The notes beneath the pieces are model-generated. The model was not told the DNA's origin and did no database searches. It was given only the letters and a program-made list of their open reading frames with translations. Below, piece by piece: positions 1 through 4,444 of a stretch of 7,087 bases of DNA (position 1 is the first letter of the stretch; each line of letters opens with the position of its first letter). The translations under genes were made by a program, and so were the position numbers. Source of the stretch: Solobacterium sp. (lineage in GTDB: Bacteria; Bacillota_I; Bacilli_A; Erysipelotrichales; Erysipelotrichaceae). Location: positions 1 to 7,087 of the forward strand of contig JAFVFM010000091.1 in the NCBI GenBank assembly GCA_017475415.1. Direction: 5' to 3'.

Positions 1-58
1 CTAGAGCAATCGGTTCATACCCGGTAGGTCGTGAGTTCGAGTCTCACCCTCGCTACCA
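1..58 (+). tRNA. tRNA-Met (elongator, CAT anticodon), 5' end outside the window
   Basis: This is the 3' part of a tRNA. The anticodon stem-loop reads ATCGG-TTCATAC-CCGGT, with CAT at 16-18. The T arm is GTGAG-TTCGAGT-CTCAC, followed by the 3' acceptor strand, discriminator A55 and an encoded CCA (56-58). The TTCATAC loop and the absence of three consecutive G-C pairs in the anticodon stem argue for elongator Met rather than initiator. The D arm and 5' acceptor strand lie upstream. It is probably co-transcribed with the four tRNAs that follow. Confidence 0.93.
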
Positions 59-98
59 TTTCTTGTTAAGTGCGTATCGGCACGTGCAAACCCGGCAC

Positions 99-172
99 GG
101 ACCCTTAGCTCAGTTGGTCAGAGCTGTCGGCTCATAACCGATTGGTCGAAGGTTCGAGTCCTTCAGGGTCCA
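99..172 (+). tRNA. tRNA-Ile2 (CAT anticodon, lysidine-type)
   Basis: A full cloverleaf is present. The acceptor GGACCCT pairs with AGGGTCC, the anticodon arm is GTCGG-CTCATAA-CCGAT (CAT at 133-135), and the T arm is GAAGG-TTCGAGT-CCTTC. The window has three CAT tRNAs. This one has the CTCATAA loop and the GG-CCCTTAGCTCAG 5' half known from bacterial tRNA-Ile2, whose C34 is modified to lysidine by TilS so that it reads AUA. Assignment to Ile rather than Met rests on that resemblance. CCA is not encoded: discriminator A172 is followed by CTG, and the next tRNA starts only 4 nt later. Confidence 0.9.
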
Positions 173-176
173 CTGT

Positions 177-267
177 GGAGGAGTACCCAAGTGGTTGAAG
201 GGTCCGGTCTTGAAAACCGGTAGGTCGGGAAACCGGCGCCTGGGTTCGAATCCCAGTTCCTCCGCCA
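177..267 (+). tRNA. tRNA-Ser (TGA anticodon)
   Basis: This is a class II tRNA with a long variable arm. The acceptor 177-183 pairs with 257-263, closed by one G-T pair. The anticodon arm is CCGGT-CTTGAAA-ACCGG with TGA at 211-213. A long variable stem-loop spans roughly 223-240. The T loop is TTCGAAT, the discriminator is G264 as expected for serine identity, and CCA is encoded at 265-267. Confidence 0.97.
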
Positions 268-286
268 TTTCTTAAAAACTGATTAT

Positions 287-363
287 CGCGAGGTAGAGCA
301 GCCTGGTAGCTCGTCGGGCCCATAACCCGGAGGCCGGAGGTTCAAATCCTCCCCTCGCAACCA
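287..363 (+). tRNA. Initiator tRNA-fMet (CAT anticodon)
   Basis: Three bacterial initiator hallmarks are visible. First, C287 and A359 do not pair at the top of the acceptor stem (position 1:72). Second, three consecutive G-C pairs (316-318 with 326-328) flank the anticodon loop. Third, the D stem GAGC/GCTC carries the A11-U24 pair. The anticodon CAT is at 321-323 and CCA is encoded at 361-363. Oddly, the loop reads CCCATAA, so position 33, immediately 5' of the anticodon, is C (C320) instead of the nearly universal U. Confidence 0.97.
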
Positions 364-365
364 TT

Positions 366-441
366 GGTCCTGTAGCTCAGTCGGTAGAGCAATGGACTGA
401 AAATCCATGTGTCGGCAGTTCAATTCTGCCTGGGACCACCA
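366..441 (+). tRNA. tRNA-Phe (GAA anticodon)
   Basis: A complete cloverleaf is present. The acceptor 366-372 pairs with 431-437 (two G-T wobbles at the inner end). The anticodon arm is ATGGA-CTGAAAA-TCCAT with GAA at 399-401, and the T arm is GGCAG-TTCAATT-CTGCC. Discriminator A438 and an encoded CCA (439-441) follow. It is the last tRNA of the cluster, with a terminator directly behind it. Confidence 0.97.
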
Positions 442-443
442 TG

Positions 444-475
444 AAAAAGTTCACTAGAAATAGTGGATTTTTTTT
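444..475 (+). terminator. Intrinsic terminator of the tRNA operon
   Basis: The stem CACTA (452-456) pairs with TAGTG (461-465) around a GAAA tetraloop. It is extended by G-T and A-T pairs between the A run at 444-448 and the T run at 468-475. The 8-T tract directly after the stem makes this a standard Rho-independent terminator for the upstream tRNA transcript. Confidence 0.9.
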
Positions 476-485
476 ACTTTATTCG

Positions 486-513
486 TTGACTTTATGTCGC
501 ATGGTGCTAGAGT
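486..513 (+). promoter_or_regulatory. Promoter of the DUF4214 gene (extended -10)
   Basis: The -35 box TTGACT (486-491) and -10 box TAGAGT (508-513) are separated by 16 nt, with an extended TG (505-506) one base ahead of the -10. It lies just after the tRNA terminator, so the next gene appears to be transcribed on its own. An inverted repeat CTAGA-N5-TCTAG (507-521) covers the -10 box and expected start site and could be an operator, although each arm is only 5 bp. Confidence 0.7.
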
Positions 514-536
514 AGGTCTAGAAGGAGTATTTTAAA

Positions 537-1403
537 ATGAAAAATAGGATAATTCGTATATTAACTATAGTAATTGCATTGAATCTTTTTTCTATTGTTG
601 TTGAACCTATATCTCTATATGCAATAGAAGAGGATGCTATACAAGATAGTGATAGTCTTACTCAGGCTTTTGTGAAGGATTTATATCAGGAAATCTTAGG
701 TAGAAAGGCAGATGAAAAAGGTTTAGTCTATTGGAATGATCGCTTAGTAACTAAGCAGAATAGTGCTGCTGAAGTAGTCTATGCTTTCTTCAATAGCCAT
801 GAGGCAATAAATGCGAATTGGAGTGATGAAGAATTTATAGAACGTTGTTACAAAACGATATTGAGGCGTGAAGCAGATCCTACGGGAAAAGCGTATTGGT
901 TAAATCAATTGGCGAAGGTTATGAGTCGAAATGCGATTCTAAAAGGCTTTATTGATAGTAATGAATTTACTCAATTATGCGATACATATGGCTTAGAAAG
1001 AGGTACGATTCAGATATCTGCATCAGATTATATACAAAAAGATAAAATAGAAGCATTTGTTTCTAGTTTATATATGAATATCTTAGGAAGAATTGCAGAA
1101 GATGATGGTTTACAATATTGGCTTAATCAAATCATGAATGCACCTAGTCCTAAAGAAGCTGCTATTGAGGCAGTAACTAAAGGCTTTCTTTATTCGCAAG
1201 AATTCTTGAATCGTATAAAGGATGAAGCTACATTCGTGGATATTTGTTATAAAACATTTTTAGGAAGAAATGGGGAAGAAAGAGGGAAAGCCTATTGGCT
1301 AGCACAATTAAAGAGTGGAAAAAGCCGAGCTGAAGTGATTCGAGGCTTTGCGCAATCGAATGAATTTAATGCCATTTTAGAAAGCTATGGCTTAATGAAA
1401 TAA
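537..1403 (+). CDS. Secreted DUF4214-repeat protein
   Basis: A 288-residue protein. Residues 1-29 form a signal peptide: basic MKNR, a hydrophobic core at 5-22, and a likely cut after LYA. The mature part holds four units of the DUF4214 type at about 45-89, 100-144, 174-223 and 233-277. Each carries the pattern F[VI]-x3-[LC]Y-x3-L[GR]R, then G-x2-YW and a closing GF-x2-S-x-EF. Units 1 and 3 resemble each other (LGR, GLxYW), as do units 2 and 4 (CYKT, GKAYWL, SNEF, YGL), so the protein looks like a duplicated two-unit module. The start is supported by AAGGAG at 522-527, 9 nt before the ATG. DUF4214 domains occur in exported and surface proteins, and their biochemical role is not established. 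No enzyme motif or LPXTG anchor is visible, so the protein is probably released or held non-covalently at the wall. Confidence 0.9.
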   Translation: MKNRIIRILTIVIALNLFSIVVEPISLYAIEEDAIQDSDSLTQAFVKDLYQEILGRKADEKGLVYWNDRLVTKQNSAAEVVYAFFNSHEAINANWSDEEFIERCYKTILRREADPTGKAYWLNQLAKVMSRNAILKGFIDSNEFTQLCDTYGLERGTIQISASDYIQKDKIEAFVSSLYMNILGRIAEDDGLQYWLNQIMNAPSPKEAAIEAVTKGFLYSQEFLNRIKDEATFVDICYKTFLGRNGEERGKAYWLAQLKSGKSRAEVIRGFAQSNEFNAILESYGLMK

Positions 1404-1413
1404 AAGGGTAAAG

Positions 1414-1445
1414 AAAAAGATCTAGGTGCAACTAGGTCTTTTTTT
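1414..1445. terminator. Bidirectional terminator between convergent genes
   Basis: An 8-bp stem (AGATCTAG at 1418-1425 with CTAGGTCT at 1432-1439, one T-G pair) encloses the loop GTGCAA. An A run (1414-1418) lies to the left and a 7-T run (1439-1445) to the right. Read on the plus strand it ends the DUF4214 transcript. On the minus strand the A run becomes a T tract that can end the SGNH transcript, whose stop codon (1444-1446) overlaps the hairpin's edge. Confidence 0.9.
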
Positions 1446-2643
1446 AAGGGGTGATTGTGTTGTCTTCTACAATTGGTTCTTCGCTAATCGGTGTATCTTC
1501 AATTGGCATTTCTGTTGTAGGCTCTTCGCTTATTGGAACTTCTTCTTGAGGATATTCCTCAATTGGTGTTTCTTGTATAGGTTCTTCGGAAGTAGGTTCC
1601 TGGTAAATTGGTTCTTCATAAATAGGTTCTTCATATTGTATTTCTGGAGTAGGTTCAATATAAGTAGGTTCCTGATAGGGGTTGAGTACATTAGGTTGGA
1701 ATTCTTGGTTGGTAAGAGGATCAATCATAAGCATATTTGTTTTAGGACCAATCACATAAGGCTTTGCGTTAAGCGGTTGTGGTCTTCTATCATCTGTAAT
1801 TAAAGCATGTGTACGAATATAATCAAATAAGGCACTTACACCAACTTGATTAAAATGTAAGCCATCGCCATCAAAGTATTCAGGATTACCATAATCCCCA
1901 CTAACAAGATAGGAGTAAGAATCTAAATAATGTAGATTGTTTTCTTCACACATCTTAAGTAGAGCAGCATTAGCTTGTTGGATAGTGTAATTATTCACAT
2001 TAGTGTAGGAAGTATAGGCGGTGACAGGGGGAATAGAATTGACAATAATGTCGCTATAAGGATAAGCTTCTACAATGGATTGGATTTGAGCTATATAGGT
2101 AGCGATAAATTGATCAATCGAGAAGGTATACAAGCCAACATCATTTGTGCCAAAGGTCATAATAATACGTCTAGGTTGTAATAAAAATACAGAATAAGGC
2201 ATAGCATATATGCCAGAAGAAAATTCCATACAAGCTAAGGAATTAACTGCCTCAATCCCCATTCCAGCAACGGCTATGGTATTTTCGTTTGATACAAAGG
2301 CTCTGCCATCATTGCTTACATAGCTCAAGAAACGTGCAGTATTAGAGTCACCAAGGAAGAGTGTTTCATCAATATATTCCCATCCTGCATCATCAGTTTC
2401 TATCAGTAAGGTGGATTGGGTTGCTGTAGTTGTATTTGGATTTTGTTGGGGGGTGTTATTTTGCGTATGATGAAGAAAGGGAAATAAAGTGAGTAAAGAT
2501 TCATCTTTTTCGAATTGTTTGTGAGAATGTTCTAAAAAGAAGCCTGTGGCGAAAAAAAGAAGAGATATGCATAGTAATAGAATAACCATCTTTTGCTCAC
2601 TTCGGCTTAGTTTTTTCGTTTGTCTTTTTTTTGTTTCGCTCAT
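1444..2643 (-). CDS. Membrane-anchored SGNH/GDSL-family hydrolase with Pro/Glu pentapeptide tail
   Basis: A 399-residue protein. The basic N-terminus (KKRQTKK) and one hydrophobic helix at about 18-37 predict an N-in, C-out signal anchor. A Thr/Asn/Gln-rich linker (about 60-78) leads to an SGNH domain at about 85-282. Block I is GDSN (nucleophile Ser100), block III is GTND (165-168) and block V is DGLH (Asp260, His263), so the triad looks complete. The tail (about 322-397) is low-complexity, with Pro at every fifth residue from 340 to 390. SGNH enzymes cut or transfer ester-linked acyl groups. Extracellular placement suggests a cell-envelope substrate such as acylated wall glycan, but the substrate cannot be read from the sequence. 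The ATG has only a weak, distant Shine-Dalgarno (AAGG at 2664-2661 on the minus strand, 17 nt away). A TetR gene lies 50 nt upstream behind a terminator, and no clear promoter is seen in that gap. Confidence 0.88.
   Translation of the reverse strand: MSETKKRQTKKLSRSEQKMVILLLCISLLFFATGFFLEHSHKQFEKDESLLTLFPFLHHTQNNTPQQNPNTTTATQSTLLIETDDAGWEYIDETLFLGDSNTARFLSYVSNDGRAFVSNENTIAVAGMGIEAVNSLACMEFSSGIYAMPYSVFLLQPRRIIMTFGTNDVGLYTFSIDQFIATYIAQIQSIVEAYPYSDIIVNSIPPVTAYTSYTNVNNYTIQQANAALLKMCEENNLHYLDSYSYLVSGDYGNPEYFDGDGLHFNQVGVSALFDYIRTHALITDDRRPQPLNAKPYVIGPKTNMLMIDPLTNQEFQPNVLNPYQEPTYIEPTPEIQYEEPIYEEPIYQEPTSEEPIQETPIEEYPQEEVPISEEPTTEMPIEDTPISEEPIVEDNTITP
1468..1634 (-). repeat. 15-nt tandem repeat coding an ExPxx pentapeptide tail
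   Basis: Within the SGNH gene, residues about 338-392 follow an E-x-P-x-x period without a break: Pro at 340, 345, 350, 355, 360, 365, 370, 375, 380, 385 and 390 (11 units). At DNA level GGTTCTTC or a close variant recurs on the plus strand at 1475, 1520, 1580, 1610 and 1625, all spaced by multiples of 15. Such acidic Pro-rich arrays usually form extended, wall-spanning stalks and can change copy number by slippage. Confidence 0.9.
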
Positions 2644-2668
2644 ATATCAAAAATCATACACCTTTTCT

Positions 2669-2695
2669 CAAAAAAGAAAAGTCACCGAAGTGACT
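2669..2695 (-). terminator. Intrinsic terminator of the TetR gene (UUCG tetraloop)
   Basis: On the minus strand the perfect 6-bp stem AGTCAC/GTGACT (2695-2680) closes a TTCG loop. C(UUCG)G is an exceptionally stable tetraloop. A T-rich tract broken by one C follows. The first stem bases belong to the TetR stop codon (2696-2694). This terminator lies between the TetR gene and the downstream SGNH gene. Confidence 0.9.
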
Positions 2696-3245
2696 ATAGA
2701 GAATACTTTTGTACAGTAGCCTTAATGGAACCATTTGTGAGAAAAACAATGTGATGATAAAGTTTATCTTTATCATTTATCATATTGGAATCAATCCAAC
2801 CTGTTAAAACTCCACAAAAGGCGCTAGTGAAAAAGTAAGAAATAAATTCTATATCTTCTGTGGATATTTTTTTATCTTTTGCGATATCTTTTGTGATTAA
2901 AGAAATCGGTTGACCAATATGGCGATGTACATAGGCTTCTATAACATCTCTGCTTTTGGAGTGGAAGGCTTGGTAAACCAAATTCTTATGTGCGTTAATA
3001 TTATTGAGAATGTCTAATATATGCCTTGGCCATGTATCTATCGTAATTACATCATCTTCTTGGAAAATGACTTTTCCTAGATACCATACAAGCATATCGT
3101 CAATATTGCGAAAATGATAATAAAATGTTTGTCGATTTACGGAACAAGCGTCCGATATGTTAGAAATTGTGATTCTATCCAAAGGACGTGTTTGAATGAG
3201 TTCTTCTAGGCATTGCCCAAGTTTCAATTTCGTTTTCTCTTGCAT
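2694..3245 (-). CDS. TetR/AcrR-family transcriptional regulator
   Basis: A 183-residue one-component regulator of usual TetR length. The N-terminal DNA-binding domain spans about 5-50, with the helix-turn-helix at about 25-45. It contains the family signature running from ITISNISDACSVNRQTFYYHF to the following NIDDML. The C-terminal part (about 75-180) is all-helical with aromatic residues, resembling the TetR_C_8 type found in DhaS-like regulators. The ligand and targets are unknown. The start is supported by AGAGG 9 nt before the ATG (3259-3255, minus strand) and a strong promoter just upstream. The gene is divergent from tRNA-Ser(GGA), and the SGNH gene follows on the same strand beyond a terminator. 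Autoregulation is common in the family, but no convincing long palindrome is seen apart from the 10-bp TATAATTATA at 3267-3276 on the -10 region. Confidence 0.9.
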   Translation of the reverse strand: MQEKTKLKLGQCLEELIQTRPLDRITISNISDACSVNRQTFYYHFRNIDDMLVWYLGKVIFQEDDVITIDTWPRHILDILNNINAHKNLVYQAFHSKSRDVIEAYVHRHIGQPISLITKDIAKDKKISTEDIEFISYFFTSAFCGVLTGWIDSNMINDKDKLYHHIVFLTNGSIKATVQKYSL

Positions 3246-3264
3246 TGTTGTAAACCTCTACTAA

Positions 3265-3299
3265 ATTATAATTATACAAAAGATATAGATTTTTTTCAA
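3265..3299 (-). promoter_or_regulatory. Promoter of the TetR gene
   Basis: On the minus strand TTGAAA (3299-3294) and a perfect TATAAT (3276-3271) are separated by 17 nt. A second TATAAT follows immediately (3270-3265), forming the self-complementary TATAATTATA. The RBS and ATG lie just downstream. Confidence 0.8.
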
Positions 3300-3320
3300 A
3301 AATATGATAACATGTATAAG
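3293..3320 (+). promoter_or_regulatory. Possible promoter of tRNA-Ser(GGA)
   Basis: TTTTCA (3293-3298) and TATAAG (3315-3320) are 16 nt apart, and the tRNA begins 6 nt after the -10 box. The -35 is weak (four of six consensus positions) and overlaps the -35 of the divergent TetR promoter, so the two promoters may compete or be co-regulated. Confidence 0.45.
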
Positions 3321-3325
3321 CAACT

Positions 3326-3416
3326 GCAGGAATACCCAAGTGGTTGAAGGGGCGGGCTTGGAAAGCTCGTAGATCGGTAATACGGTGCCAGGGTTCAAAT
3401 CCCTGTTCCTGCGCCA
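3326..3416 (+). tRNA. tRNA-Ser (GGA anticodon)
   Basis: This is a class II tRNA. The acceptor GCAGGAA pairs fully with TTCCTGC. The anticodon arm CGGGC-TTGGAAA-GCTCG carries GGA at 3360-3362. A long variable arm spans roughly 3372-3388. The T arm is CAGGG-TTCAAAT-CCCTG, discriminator G3413 follows, and CCA is encoded at 3414-3416. It stands alone, apart from the five-tRNA cluster, with its own terminator. Confidence 0.97.
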
Positions 3417-3417
3417 T

Positions 3418-3445
3418 AAAAAAAGTCTCTAAGAGGCTTTTTTTT
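3418..3445 (+). terminator. Intrinsic terminator of tRNA-Ser(GGA)
   Basis: The stem AAGTCTC (3423-3429) pairs with GAGGCTT (3433-3439), with one T-G pair and a TAA loop. It is flanked by an A run on the left and an 8-T run (3438-3445) on the right. Confidence 0.9.
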
Positions 3446-3468
3446 CATTGCTTTTGTTGTGATATACT
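3441..3468 (+). promoter_or_regulatory. Extended -10 promoter of the PfkB-like/P-type ATPase/HAD operon
   Basis: The -10 box TATACT (3463-3468) is preceded by an extended TG (3460-3461). The -35 is poor: TTTTTC or TTTTCA at 3441-3447 with 15-16 nt spacing. An extended -10 often makes up for a weak -35. The predicted start (about 3475) falls on the first base of the leader hairpin. Confidence 0.6.
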
Positions 3469-3474
3469 ATAGAT

Positions 3475-3542
3475 GTGTTTTAATTCATCGATTAGAACAC
3501 CTCCTGCCACTGTCTATATGTGAATATGGACGGTGGCTTTTT
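3475..3542 (+). promoter_or_regulatory. Structured two-hairpin leader with terminator-like second hairpin (candidate attenuator or small RNA)
   Basis: Hairpin 1 pairs GTGTTTTAAT (3475-3484) with ATTAGAACAC (3491-3500), 10 bp with one T-G, around the loop TCATCG. The linker CTCCT follows. Hairpin 2 pairs 3506-3519 with 3524-3537, 14 bp including two T-G pairs, around a GTGA (GNRA-type) loop. It is followed by TTTTT (3538-3542), so it looks like an intrinsic terminator placed between the promoter and the first gene. That is the arrangement of an attenuator, riboswitch expression platform or independent small RNA. It does not match a riboswitch class I recognise, and no ligand can be proposed. 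Across 3498-3505 it carries CACCTCCT, identical to the anti-Shine-Dalgarno core of 16S rRNA. Confidence 0.6.
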
Positions 3543-3556
3543 GGAAAGGAAAGAGG

Positions 3557-4444
3557 ATGAAAAAGATAGTATTAATTGGCTCTGTACATATGGAAATGCT
3601 GACGCATATCGATACACCATTTCGTGCGAATGAGGATATACAAACAGGGAATCAAGAAGAATATTTAAGTGGTAGTGGCTACCAAAGTGCACTTTTATTA
3701 AAACAAGTAAATGAAGAATTTATATGGCCTGTTGTTGTTGGAGGGGGCATATATGGAGAAAAGGTAAAGAAGGAATTGAAACAATTAGATATTCCCTATA
3801 AGGAAGTAGACTATCCTTATGGCTTAACCTATCGAGTGATATATGAAAACGGCACGGATGCATATCTAAGTACTACAGAAATTGAATATGATGTGGATTT
3901 AGATATATTAGAATATCTTGAAACAGAAGAAATAGAAGCCGTAATTTTGCATGGGGAAATGTTAAAAGGAGATAAAGCATTACAAATTATCGCTATTCTT
4001 CAATATTTACAAGTGCCTGTATATTATGTCGCTATGGCACATAAGGAAGATGAAATGGATTGGGGATTAATATCTTCTTTAAAGCCTATTGTTTTCATTG
4101 AAGAAAAAGAGGCCTTAATGCAATATGAAGAAAAAGAAGATGCAGTAATAGATGAACTAATTAAGAAAATCTATAATGACTTTGGGAAAAAAGAAGTTTT
4201 TTATATGAGTCCAAAGGATGAAATATATTATTATGATGGTGAAGAAATGCAGCTTATGCCGATGGAAGAAAAGGGAAGTATAGCTTTATTTGCGAGTGCC
4301 TATGCAATTGCTAGAAATTATGTAATTGATCAAAAGAATGCAATGGCTTTTGCAACAAAGGTAGCAAGTTATACAAATGAAGAAATCCAAGAAAAAGGGG
4401 CAATCATTAAACAGAACTTGGTGGATATAATAAAACATGTATAA
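3557..4444 (+). CDS. PfkB/ribokinase-fold protein, probably catalytically degenerate
   Basis: A 295-residue protein. The N-terminus IVLIGSVHMEML and the stretch SGSGYQSALLL (38-48) align with the start and first signature of PfkB sugar kinases (GGKGANQA-type). The middle (NGTDAYLSTTE) and the C-terminal helices also fit the fold. The second signature, normally GAGD-A-F with the catalytic Asp, appears as KGSIALF (239-245), so the Asp is absent. A missing base suggests a non-catalytic, sensing or scaffolding role. I chose ATG 3557 because AAAGG (3545-3549) lies 7 nt upstream. A GTG eight codons earlier (3533) is inside the leader hairpin stem. The last 8 nt overlap the P-type ATPase gene, so the two products are probably made in a linked ratio. 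Substrate is unknown, and similarity to true kinases is partial. Confidence 0.72.
   Translation: MKKIVLIGSVHMEMLTHIDTPFRANEDIQTGNQEEYLSGSGYQSALLLKQVNEEFIWPVVVGGGIYGEKVKKELKQLDIPYKEVDYPYGLTYRVIYENGTDAYLSTTEIEYDVDLDILEYLETEEIEAVILHGEMLKGDKALQIIAILQYLQVPVYYVAMAHKEDEMDWGLISSLKPIVFIEEKEALMQYEEKEDAVIDELIKKIYNDFGKKEVFYMSPKDEIYYYDGEEMQLMPMEEKGSIALFASAYAIARNYVIDQKNAMAFATKVASYTNEEIQEKGAIIKQNLVDIIKHV

Noticed and set aside
99..172. Reading the second CAT tRNA as another tRNA-Met
   Set aside because: The CTCATAA loop and 5' half fit tRNA-Ile2, and the cluster already has elongator and initiator Met tRNAs.
132..323. Minus-strand open frame across the tRNA cluster (ends GLEPSTNRL)
   Set aside because: It is antisense to three intact tRNAs. 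This kind of translated tRNA antisense is a well-known false gene.
1..475. tRNA cluster as an integration site for a mobile element
   Set aside because: No integrase, direct repeat of a tRNA 3' end or phage-like gene is seen next to it.
1426..1803. Plus-strand open frame opposite the SGNH tail
   Set aside because: Its Phe/Trp/Cys-rich product is the mirror of the 15-nt repeat, and it begins inside the terminator. It has no RBS.
3175..3417. Minus-strand open frame over tRNA-Ser(GGA) and the TetR start
   Set aside because: It is antisense to the tRNA and out of frame with the better supported TetR gene. Its N-terminus is translated tRNA complement.
3480..3506. Minus-strand AGGAGGTG followed by ATG (3488-3486)
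   Set aside because: The frame is ATG-AAT-TAA, so only two residues are coded. The perfect Shine-Dalgarno look comes from the anti-SD copy on the plus strand.
3533..3556. GTG start for the PfkB-like gene, eight codons upstream
   Set aside because: The GTG lies in the 3' arm of the leader hairpin and lacks a Shine-Dalgarno site. ATG 3557 has one at good spacing, and its product matches the family N-terminus.
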